Source: Clostridia bacterium (GTDB lineage: Bacteria > Bacillota > Peptococcia > DRI-13 > UBA5745). From it: 64,000 nucleotides of DNA. The translations under genes were made by a program, and so were the position numbers. Shown piece by piece: positions 40,267 through 47,175 of this stretch. Within the stretch, counting starts at the first letter, position 1. The number at the start of each line of letters is the position of its first letter. The notes beneath the pieces were generated by a model that searched no databases, was not told the DNA's origin, and was given only the letters and a program-made list of their open reading frames with translations. The stretch is from assembly GCA_018436095.1 (NCBI GenBank), contig JAHDMJ010000014.1, positions 62,001 through 126,000 on the forward strand. Reading direction: 5' to 3'.

Positions 40267-42389
40267 TACCCTTGGTTGACAATCTCCCAGGCCCCGTCCT
40301 GCCCCTTTCTTGCTATGCTGATGGAGCGCTCCTGATTGCCATCCTTCTGATCTTTGACCGTAAGGACCTTATAAATGATGATATCCCCTGCCGGATATTC
40401 CCCTTCAATCCCTTGATTACGGTACAATTGATCATCATCGGGGGCAGGGTAAATGGAGATAACCCCCTCATAATAGGGCGCTTCCTCAGTAAAATAATAT
40501 CTGGCCAGTTCTTCCGTATCTTTAAGCTCAGCCTCGGTAAGGCTGCCCCTGTAGCTTGGCGGCGCAAATATCTGCTCTGCGCCGCCGGTACCGATATAGA
40601 CAATCTGAAACCCGCCGGTTTCTTGAGCTTTCAACGAAAGCTCCCGGAATAGGCCCTGAAATGTGCCCTTGCCGGAAACGCCGTCACCCGGTGCGAAGTA
40701 ATCCTCCGTTGCCGTGGTAATATTGTAATTCACCCGGACCACGTATTGGTATTTCATATCCGCCCACTGCTCCCCGGCCCGGGGTTCGCCGGCTATCACG
40801 CTGACGCCGGTGATTTCATAAGCGGCAATGCGTTGCTCGGCGGGAGTCTCCGCATCCATCAGGGATTTCAGCCACACCTCGGCAGCGGTCCGGCCAATCA
40901 CCTCCGCCGGCTCGTCAGGCTTCACAAAAAAGGTTACATTACTCTGTCCGGGTTCCAACTGCCAGCGTTTGATCTGCTCTTCTATTTCATTGCCTATTTT
41001 GGCCGATATCCCTTTGACCAATTCCTCAAAGGCGGCCTTTGTCTCAGACCTGGCAAACAAGCTGCCGCCGCCCAGGAAATCCTCGGCCCAAGAGCGGGTA
41101 TATTCAATAGTATAGGGATTTTCTCCATCGTCCAGCGTAAATTCAATTTGCTGCGCATTCTCGATTAATGAGAACATAATGATGGCATTCTTTTCAAAGG
41201 GTGCCTGATTTAGGGCTCCAGTGTAATAATTGCGGCTTTCGGTATCCGTCTTAAATTTGACTTCAAGGCCATAGGGGGGCTCTGCAGTATAAAGGGCAAA
41301 GCCCTCTTGCTGCAAATTATCAGGGAAGCTTAATGCCGTGATGATCCTGCCCACTGCGGAGTTATCGCCGATATATTGGGTACGGCTTGCCCACAAGCCC
41401 TCTATATCTATTTCCGTTGCAGCCCCGGCCATAGGCTCAAAATCGGGAGCGGCGGCTTCTCGAGGGTTGGCCATCAGCCCTGCCACCACAACGGCCACCA
41501 CCAGGACAGCGACTGCCGCCACCCAAACCGCCGGCTTTTTATAATTTAGAACATTTTTAACCCGGCTTTTGGTATCACCTTCCCCGAAAGCCAAAGGCGT
41601 GCCGCCGACAATTGCCCTGCCTGTGGCCAGGTTTAAAAGGGAAGAGGAATACTCCTTTTTCACCTCATGGCCCAGACTTTTAATAACCGCCTCATCACAA
41701 GACATTTCCATATCCTTGGCGCTTAAGAAAAAGGCCAGCCAGGCCAAGGGATTAAACCAATGAAGGCACAAGACCAAAAAACTGACAATTTTGATGATAT
41801 GGTCAAAACGCCTAATATGGGTTTCTTCGTGGAGCAGGATGTATTCCTGCTCTTTTTCTGTTAGATTAGCGGGCAGATAAATCTTCGGCTGGAAGAGGCC
41901 GATTACAAATGCCGTCTCAATCCTGTCGGATAAATAAATATTTCCCCGGAAATAGACCGCCTCTTGCAAGCGCCGGTTCAGCTTAAGCAAAGTGACAATG
42001 CTGTAAATCAGCATTACCGCCATCCCCGCCAGCCAAATCAGGCTGCCGATAAACAGCCAGATCTGCAAGGGGTTTATGCTGGTAGCCGGCGACGCCGGCG
42101 GCAACGAGCCATTTACCACATTATTGATTGCGAAAACCCCTGTATCCACCTGAGGCTGGGCCATATAAACAATATCCTGGGAAATGGGATTTGCCTTTGT
42201 GGGCAAAAGGCTTAAAGCGCTTTCAAAAGAAAAGGGGCAAATAAGGCGGAACAAAACCACGCTCCACAAAACATAAGAATAGATCTTGGGGGCCTTTTTC
42301 ATAGGCAGACGGACTGCCAGCACAAATAAAATGACAATGCCGCCGGTAAAGCTCATATTCAGAAGCTGCAAAAATAGCTTATCCAACAT
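40263..42389 (-). CDS. BlaR1/MecR1-type M56 peptidase, sensor for a BlaI-type repressor
   Basis: 708 residues. Four N-terminal membrane spans and the gluzincin site LLHEETHIRRFDHI (about 186-199, HExxH) followed by CDEAVIKSLGHEVKKEYSSSLLNLA, all typical for M56; then GEGDTKSRVKNVLNYKKPAVWVAAVAVLVVAVVVAGLM (last span near 295). The C-terminal 390 residues lie outside the cell and do not show a convincing penicillin-binding domain (a lone SETK occurs but no SxN or KTG partner), so the signal is probably not a beta-lactam; this half is unlike BlaR1. Starts 2 bases after the BlaI-type gene; signal-induced proteolysis of the repressor is the expected mechanism. Confidence 0.9.
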   Translation of the reverse strand: MLDKLFLQLLNMSFTGGIVILFVLAVRLPMKKAPKIYSYVLWSVVLFRLICPFSFESALSLLPTKANPISQDIVYMAQPQVDTGVFAINNVVNGSLPPASPATSINPLQIWLFIGSLIWLAGMAVMLIYSIVTLLKLNRRLQEAVYFRGNIYLSDRIETAFVIGLFQPKIYLPANLTEKEQEYILLHEETHIRRFDHIIKIVSFLVLCLHWFNPLAWLAFFLSAKDMEMSCDEAVIKSLGHEVKKEYSSSLLNLATGRAIVGGTPLAFGEGDTKSRVKNVLNYKKPAVWVAAVAVLVVAVVVAGLMANPREAAAPDFEPMAGAATEIDIEGLWASRTQYIGDNSAVGRIITALSFPDNLQQEGFALYTAEPPYGLEVKFKTDTESRNYYTGALNQAPFEKNAIIMFSLIENAQQIEFTLDDGENPYTIEYTRSWAEDFLGGGSLFARSETKAAFEELVKGISAKIGNEIEEQIKRWQLEPGQSNVTFFVKPDEPAEVIGRTAAEVWLKSLMDAETPAEQRIAAYEITGVSVIAGEPRAGEQWADMKYQYVVRVNYNITTATEDYFAPGDGVSGKGTFQGLFRELSLKAQETGGFQIVYIGTGGAEQIFAPPSYRGSLTEAELKDTEELARYYFTEEAPYYEGVISIYPAPDDDQLYRNQGIEGEYPAGDIIIYKVLTVKDQKDGNQERSISIARKGQDGAWEIVNQGY

Positions 42390-42391
42390 GG

Positions 42392-42778
42392 CTATCCCTC
42401 CTTATGCCCGTCGATGAGCCGGCGGATTTCCTCTATTTCTTTTTTGCTCAACTTCTTCCGGCGGCTAAAGGCAGCCAAAAATCCGGGCAGTGAGCCATCG
42501 AAGCTTTCCTTGAGAAATTGTTCCCCCTGGGCGGCGCCGAACTCGCTTTTGGACATTAAAGCAGTAACCGTACCGCCATCATTCTGAAAGATGCCCCGGT
42601 CGCATAAGCGCTTGAGCATAGTGTAAGTGGTAGTGCGCTTCCAGGCAAAGGCCTGGGCGCACAGCTCCGTGAGGGTACGGGAATTAACCGGTTGATTTGC
42701 CCAAATAATATCGGCGAATTTTTGCTCCATTTCACCCAATTTATATTGCTCCATGAGACGCCTCCTGTCGTATGCCAT
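42392..42778 (-). CDS. BlaI/MecI/CopY family transcriptional repressor
   Basis: 128 residues. Winged-helix N-terminal domain with LGEMEQKFADIIWANQPVNSRTLTELCAQAFAWKRTTTYTMLKRLCDRGIFQNDGG (about 15-70), the BlaI/MecI pattern, and a helical dimerisation end (ARSRRKKLSKKEIEEIRRLIDGHKEG-like). Binds as a dimer and is inactivated by the co-transcribed M56 peptidase. A dyad overlapping its own promoter (42778-42827) is the likely operator. Confidence 0.94.
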   Translation of the reverse strand: MAYDRRRLMEQYKLGEMEQKFADIIWANQPVNSRTLTELCAQAFAWKRTTTYTMLKRLCDRGIFQNDGGTVTALMSKSEFGAAQGEQFLKESFDGSLPGFLAAFSRRKKLSKKEIEEIRRLIDGHKEG

Positions 42779-42827
42779 TAGACCATTAAGTTGGTTTTAG
42801 TCTAACGCAATTAGACAGCGTTGTCAA
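42778..42827 (-). promoter_or_regulatory. Promoter with overlapping BlaI-type operator
   Basis: Minus strand TTGACA (42827-42822), 17-base spacer, TAGACT (42804-42799). The dyad GTCTAA-TTGCG-TTAGAC (42816-42800) covers spacer and -10, and a third TTAGAC half-site lies at 42778-42783. Occupancy would block polymerase, fitting autorepression. Confidence 0.75.
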
Positions 42828-42852
42828 TCCCAATCGAGTAAGGCTTTTAAGT

Positions 42853-42985
42853 CAAAAATGCAAGTTTAAAGTCTGTCCCTCCATCAGAATGGTGTGCTCG
42901 CCATGATCCCGACACCAGATACAGCCAAAAAGAAGTGTTCGGCCCCATTAACAAGAAGGCCGAACACTTTAAACTTGCATTTTTG
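42853..42985 (-). terminator. Nested inverted repeats: terminator of por/DUF169 operon inside a 133-bp outer inverted repeat
   Basis: Inner hairpin on the minus strand AAGTGTTCGGCC / GGCCGAACACTT (42969-42958, 42944-42933) followed by CTTTTTGG is an intrinsic terminator after the DUF169 gene. An outer pair, CAAAAATGCAAGTTTAAAGT at 42853-42872 and its exact inverse at 42966-42985, encloses it; the right outer arm overlaps the inner arm by four bases, so the two folds compete. Confidence 0.75.
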
Positions 42986-43021
42986 TCTATTCTCCGCTCC
43001 GCTTTATCCCGGCGCCGGCCA

Positions 43022-43813
43022 TTACTCTTCCTTTAAACCGCAATAGACTTCCAGATCATGATAATACTTAGGAAAATCGGGCTGGGATGCCAGGCCCGCC
43101 ACAGGCGTGGGAATCCGGGCAACGCCGCCTTTATGGGTGGCCTCCAAGCCCGCCATCACATCCTGGATTTTGCCGGCGGGCATGGCAAAGGCCAGCTCGT
43201 CGTCGGCGGTAAGGGCAAAGACCCGTTCGCCGCCGCCGGGGATGATGACGTTGCAGCGGTTTTGGTTATAGGGAACCGTGATCTCGCCGCCGCAGGCTCC
43301 CCTGCCGGCAAAACGGGATTCGATATAGCCGCCGGTTTTATAGAGAGCCCCCTGGACAAAACGGGTAATCTGGGCGGCATTGCCGTAGCAGACCACCACA
43401 TCGGGATCAAAGGCTGCATTATGCAAAGGGGCAACCACTAAGCAATGAGTATCGGCATTGGGCATCTTTGGCGTAGATTCCTGAGTTTTTATGGCCGCCT
43501 CATCGTTGTCCGTATAAAGATTCTTGATTACGCTGCCGTCTTTGATAAAATCCGGCTCCTCTTTATAGCCCAGAATGATCTGGGCCAAGGGGCAGGCTTG
43601 GTCCTTCTGATAAAAAGCCAGGCTCCAGCCATATTTCCGGGCGATGCTAATACCCTGGCAGATGGCTATGGGATGGCCGAAAGCTTCCGTGGGCACCTTG
43701 ACCTTAGGCGGCAGGGCTTCTCCTTCTTTGAAAAACTTCACGGCCACCGGAAAGGTTAAGGGCCGGATATACTTGGAGATTACCCCGTCTAAACGCAGGC
43801 AAATATCTGACAT
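43022..43813 (-). CDS. DUF169 domain-containing protein
   Basis: 263 residues. Family pattern: PLTFPVAVKFFKEGEALPP near 18-36, CQGISIARKYGWSLAFYQKDQACPLAQIILGY near 52-83 (two conserved cysteines), VVVCYGNAAQITRFVQGALYKTGGYIESRFAGRGACGGEITVPYNQNRCNVIIPGGGERVFA near 135-200. DUF169 proteins are cytosolic, of unknown function, frequent in anaerobes near oxidoreductases and often suspected of metal or cofactor binding because of their cysteines. Last gene of the por operon, 91 bases after porB; the spacer contains an imperfect 21-bp direct repeat (43837-43857 and 43865-43885). Confidence 0.9.
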   Translation of the reverse strand: MSDICLRLDGVISKYIRPLTFPVAVKFFKEGEALPPKVKVPTEAFGHPIAICQGISIARKYGWSLAFYQKDQACPLAQIILGYKEEPDFIKDGSVIKNLYTDNDEAAIKTQESTPKMPNADTHCLVVAPLHNAAFDPDVVVCYGNAAQITRFVQGALYKTGGYIESRFAGRGACGGEITVPYNQNRCNVIIPGGGERVFALTADDELAFAMPAGKIQDVMAGLEATHKGGVARIPTPVAGLASQPDFPKYYHDLEVYCGLKEE

Positions 43814-43904
43814 GCTTATTCACTCCTTTTCTAACTGCTGGCCCCAGGGCGCCGGCTCCAGGACGCTGGTCCCAAAGCGCCGGCCTTGGCCTTTTATCTC
43901 CCGC

Positions 43905-44837
43905 TTATTCGCCGCATTTTTTCAGCAGTTCTTCCCAGCGCCGGTCCACTTCCTGCTGAAATTCTTCAATCATCCATTCGTTGCCTTGTTTGAACATATG
44001 CTTAAAACGGCCCTGGGGCTTGAGGTATTCCTCAATAGGCAGCTTCTTTTTAGGCTTGTAGCTTAAATGGAACTTGCCTTCCACCACCTCAAAAAGAGGC
44101 CAGAAGCAGGTTTCCACAGCAGCTTTTGTCATGTCCATGAGCTGGTCTGTTTCATAGCGCCAGCCCCGGGGACAGGGGGCCAAAATATTGAGAAAGGCCG
44201 GGCCGGGAGTATGGATTGCCCTCCTGGCCTTTTCGTTAAGATCCTTCATATTGCTCAGAAGGGTTGTTTGGGCCACGTAAGGAATGTTATGGGCGATCAT
44301 CACCTGGGTCAGGTCCTTCTTATTCTGAGGCTTGCCGGGTATAACGCTGCCGGCGGGAGAGGTGGTGGTGTCGGCAAAGCGGGAAGTGGAAGAAGACCGC
44401 TGGATGCCGGTATTCATATAGGCCTCGTTGTCGTAACAGATATACACCATATCATGGCCCCGCTCCATAGCCCCGGAAAGGGACTGGAAGCCAATATCAT
44501 AGGTGCCGCCGTCACCGCCAAAGGCCAGCAGCTTGTATTCCTCTTTCACCTTCCCCCGCTTGCGCAGCGCCCTATAGGCTGCCTCCACGCCGCCGCAGGT
44601 GGCTCCGGCATTTTCAAAAGCACTGTGGAGCCAGGAGTCCTCCCAGGTAATATAAGGATAGGGAAAGGTGGCAGCCTGCAGGCAGCCTGTGGCATTGACT
44701 ATGGCCACCCGTTCCTCCGGCTCCAAAGACCGCAGCACATTGCGGGCCATTACGGCAGCGCCGCAGCCGGCGCAGAGTCTGTGGCCGCCGGCAAAGCGCT
44801 CAGGTTTATTCATCTCTTGCACAAAATTATAGGTCAT
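43905..44837 (-). CDS. porB: 2-oxoacid:ferredoxin oxidoreductase, beta subunit (thiamine-diphosphate binding)
   Basis: 310 residues. Cluster-ligand cysteines at the start CAGCGA (about 22-27), TPP motif LAFGGDGGTYDIGFQSLSGAMERGHDMVYICYDNEAYMNTGIQRS (about 105-147, G-D-G...N), and C-terminal PCPRGW plus extra cysteine. Together with alpha, gamma and delta it forms the pyruvate- or 2-oxoisovalerate-type ferredoxin oxidoreductase that converts a 2-oxoacid, CoA and oxidised ferredoxin to acyl-CoA, CO2 and reduced ferredoxin. The sequence resembles pyruvate synthase beta chains; substrate not certain. 12 bases after porA. Confidence 0.94.
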   Translation of the reverse strand: MTYNFVQEMNKPERFAGGHRLCAGCGAAVMARNVLRSLEPEERVAIVNATGCLQAATFPYPYITWEDSWLHSAFENAGATCGGVEAAYRALRKRGKVKEEYKLLAFGGDGGTYDIGFQSLSGAMERGHDMVYICYDNEAYMNTGIQRSSSTSRFADTTTSPAGSVIPGKPQNKKDLTQVMIAHNIPYVAQTTLLSNMKDLNEKARRAIHTPGPAFLNILAPCPRGWRYETDQLMDMTKAAVETCFWPLFEVVEGKFHLSYKPKKKLPIEEYLKPQGRFKHMFKQGNEWMIEEFQQEVDRRWEELLKKCGE

Positions 44838-44849
44838 TGCCCTTCCCCC

Positions 44850-46034
44850 CTACTCTCTTACCGCCAAATAGCGGTAGTTGGCTGCCGTCTTGGCTGCCGG
44901 CGTCTTGCCCTCTATATCGTCTTTCAAATGTTCAAAGACCTCTTTTATATGTAAGGGACGGACATCCCGGCCCCCCAGGCCATAAATGTAGTTCACAAGC
45001 CGGGGTCCCCTGCCGCCGAGAGCGGCGCAAACATCGGCAAATAACGGGCCGCCATTGGCGGACATGCCCTCGGACTTATCCAGTACGGCAACGATTTTGG
45101 CATTGCCCAAGGCCTGAACCAAGGCCTGAACCGGGAAAGGCCGGAAAGCTCTGATTTTGATAAGACCCACTTTTTCTCCGGCTTTACGCAGCTCATCTAC
45201 CACCTGTTTGGCGGTGCCGGCAGTAGATCCCAGTACAACCAGCAACCGGTCGGCATCCTCAGCCCGGTAAGCCTCCAGCAGATCATAATAGCGGCCCGTC
45301 AAATCCCCAAAGCTTTGAGAAACCGCGTTAATCACTTCTAAAGAATCGATCATAGCCTGAGCCTGCTGCCGTTTATGCTCCATGAAATAAACCGGGGAAT
45401 CGTAAGGGCCGTAAGCCACTTTTTCCCGGGAGTTAAACAAATAGTTCTCCGGTTCATAAAAGCCTGCAAATTTGCGAATTTCGTCCTCCGCCAGCAGGAT
45501 GATGTTTTCCACGGCATGGCTGGTGATAAAACCATCCTGGCAGACCATTACCGGCAGCAGCGCCTTGGGATCCTCGGCAATCCGCACCGCCATGATGTAA
45601 TTATCGTAGGCCTCCTGAGCGTTTTCGGCATAGAGCTGAATCCAGCCGCAATCCCTCACGCCCATGGCGTCACTGTGATCGTTGTGAATATTGATAGGGC
45701 CGGTAAGCGCCCGGGTCACGCAACACATGGTAATCGGCAGCCGCAAGGATGAGGCCACGGAAAGGACCTCGTTCATCAGAGCCAGGCCGCAGGAAGAGGT
45801 GGCCGTACAGCTTCTGGCCCCGGCAGCCTGGGCGCCGATGCAGGCTGACATGGCGCTATGCTCCGATTCCACAGGAACGAAAATCGTTTCCGTAGCTCCG
45901 TCGGCTACGAATTGGGAAAAATATTGGGGAATCTCGGTGGAAGGGGTAATCGGGAAAGCCGCCATAACGTCCATATTCATGGACTTCATGGCCAGGGCCA
46001 CCGCCTCGTTGCCGGAAAGCCTGTCTTTAATCAT
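44850..46034 (-). CDS. porA: 2-oxoacid:ferredoxin oxidoreductase, alpha subunit
   Basis: 394 residues from ATG at 46034 (GAGGTGG just upstream; an open frame extends to 46121 but overlaps porD). N-terminal pyrimidine-binding domain: LSGNEAVALAMKSMNMDVMAAFPITPSTEIPQYFSQFVADG (1-46) with the conserved ITPST, EHSAMSACIGAQAAGARSCTATSSCGLALMNEV near 64-96 and RALTGPINIHNDHSDAMGVRDCGWIQ near 115-140. C-terminal domain has VLGSTAGTAKQVVDELRKAGEKVGLIKIRAFRPFP near 275. Overlaps porD by 8 bases. Confidence 0.95.
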   Translation of the reverse strand: MIKDRLSGNEAVALAMKSMNMDVMAAFPITPSTEIPQYFSQFVADGATETIFVPVESEHSAMSACIGAQAAGARSCTATSSCGLALMNEVLSVASSLRLPITMCCVTRALTGPINIHNDHSDAMGVRDCGWIQLYAENAQEAYDNYIMAVRIAEDPKALLPVMVCQDGFITSHAVENIILLAEDEIRKFAGFYEPENYLFNSREKVAYGPYDSPVYFMEHKRQQAQAMIDSLEVINAVSQSFGDLTGRYYDLLEAYRAEDADRLLVVLGSTAGTAKQVVDELRKAGEKVGLIKIRAFRPFPVQALVQALGNAKIVAVLDKSEGMSANGGPLFADVCAALGGRGPRLVNYIYGLGGRDVRPLHIKEVFEHLKDDIEGKTPAAKTAANYRYLAVRE

Positions 46035-46341
46035 CGCTAACCACCTCTTTTTCCATATAAATCGCATCAAAAGGGCAGACCCTGGCACAAATACCACAGC
46101 CTTTGCAGTGATCGTAATCAAATTCCTGCCGCTTTCCCCGGGTCACCGCAATGGAGGAGTCGGGACAGACCGGCGCGCACAGCAAGCACTGCTTGCATTT
46201 TTCCAAAACCAATACCGGCCGCAGATTGCGCCAATCTCCGGTATGAAATTCCTTAGAGGTACCGCCCCCGGTGATATGGCCGGCTACAGAAATATCCCGC
46301 CAGCCGATTTTCTCGTTAATTTCTACATTTTTATGCTTCAC
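46027..46341 (-). CDS. porD: 2-oxoacid:ferredoxin oxidoreductase, delta subunit (2[4Fe-4S] ferredoxin)
   Basis: 104 residues with two ferredoxin motifs: CKQCLLCAPVCPDSSIAV (about 51-68) and CKGCGICARVCPFDAIYM (about 80-97). It passes electrons from the catalytic cluster to ferredoxin. The N-terminal part GWRDISVAGHITGGGTSKEFHTGDWRNLRP is the family-specific lead. Start overlaps the porG stop by 4 bases, end overlaps porA by 8: tightly coupled operon. Confidence 0.96.
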   Translation of the reverse strand: MKHKNVEINEKIGWRDISVAGHITGGGTSKEFHTGDWRNLRPVLVLEKCKQCLLCAPVCPDSSIAVTRGKRQEFDYDHCKGCGICARVCPFDAIYMEKEVVSDD

Positions 46342-46916
46342 AGCCCCTGCACCTCCCCCAGCGATCTCTCCAAAACCTTCATGTTTCCCGTGATCATTTG
46401 GGGCTTGCTGGCAAATTTATGTTTAAGGGAAATATTCATATTATCCAGAAAAACCTGCTCATCCATTACCCGGCTCATTTTGATTACGCCGGCCAGCATA
46501 GGCATATTGGGGAAATAAGCTCCCAGCAGCTCTTCGGAGATTTTGCGGGCGTCAATGGTCAGCACCTTGCCGGCATAACCTTTCAGTTTGGCCGCAATTT
46601 TCTCCGGCCCCTGATCCGTGTTAACCAAAATAGCCCCTTCCGGTTTCAAACCTTTAATAACATTCACACTTTTCAATAAGGTCTCATCTACCACCACTAC
46701 AAAATCTGGTTCGTAAATATTGGAGTGATCTCTGATTACCTCGTCGCAGATCCGGTTATAAGCCGTAACAGGTGCCCCCATACGTTCAGGCCCATACTCC
46801 GGAAAGCCTTGAACATATTTCCCCGTGTTAAAGGCCACATCGGCCAGCAAAAGGGCTGCAGTCTTTACTCCCTGCCCGCCCCGGCCGTGCCAGCGGATTT
46901 CCAGCATATCGCTCAC
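46338..46916 (-). CDS. porG: 2-oxoacid:ferredoxin oxidoreductase, gamma subunit
   Basis: 192 residues. MLEIRWHGRGGQGVKTAALLLADVAFNTGKYVQGFPEYGPERMGAPVTAYNRI (about 4-56) is the gamma-subunit hallmark (G-R-G-G-Q-G and the F-P-E-Y-G-P-E-R-x-G-A-P motif); it contributes the CoA site. First gene of the operon; AAGGAGGGAGCC precedes the start and a textbook promoter with LacI-type operator lies just upstream. Confidence 0.95.
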   Translation of the reverse strand: MSDMLEIRWHGRGGQGVKTAALLLADVAFNTGKYVQGFPEYGPERMGAPVTAYNRICDEVIRDHSNIYEPDFVVVVDETLLKSVNVIKGLKPEGAILVNTDQGPEKIAAKLKGYAGKVLTIDARKISEELLGAYFPNMPMLAGVIKMSRVMDEQVFLDNMNISLKHKFASKPQMITGNMKVLERSLGEVQGL

Positions 46917-46939
46917 CTGGCTCCCTCCTTATTCTTTAT

Positions 46940-46995
46940 GTTAACCGTTTTCGTAAATCGATTAATATGATAACACGAGCCAAAAATGCTGTCAA
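46940..46995 (-). promoter_or_regulatory. porG promoter with LacI-type operator
   Basis: Minus strand TTGACA (46995-46990), 17-base spacer, TATCAT (46972-46967), immediately followed by the element whose plus-strand reading is TGTTAACCGTTTTCGT (46939-46954), followed by AAATCGATTAA. The operator overlaps the transcription start, so binding would repress. Confidence 0.8.
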
Positions 46996-47062
46996 TAGAC
47001 AGGAGGGCTGCCTCAGCAAAACTTCGCAGAAATTAATTTTACATTATCTGTTAAATAAATTG

Positions 47063-47131
47063 TTGACAATGGAAATCTTCTGTGTTTTTATTATATTGAG
47101 ATTGTTAATCGTTTTCGTTATCCGGTTTCAA
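47063..47131 (+). promoter_or_regulatory. Promoter of TRAP-TAXI operon with LacI-type operator
   Basis: TTGACA (47063-47068), 17-base spacer, TTTTAT (47086-47091; TATTAT 3 bases on), then TGTTAATCGTTTTCGTTAT (47103-47121) and CGGTTTCAATG. The same layout, including TCT-TGTTTTTATTAT, recurs at 51496. Divergent with the por promoter. Confidence 0.8.
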
Positions 47132-47175
47132 TGACCGCCGCCAGGCAGCGGCAGAAAGGATTAAGGAGAAATAAT

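Noticed and set aside
43837-43885. Imperfect 21-bp direct repeat between porB and the DUF169 gene
   Set aside because: Only 17 of 21 positions match in a GC-rich spacer; noted but too weak to call functional.
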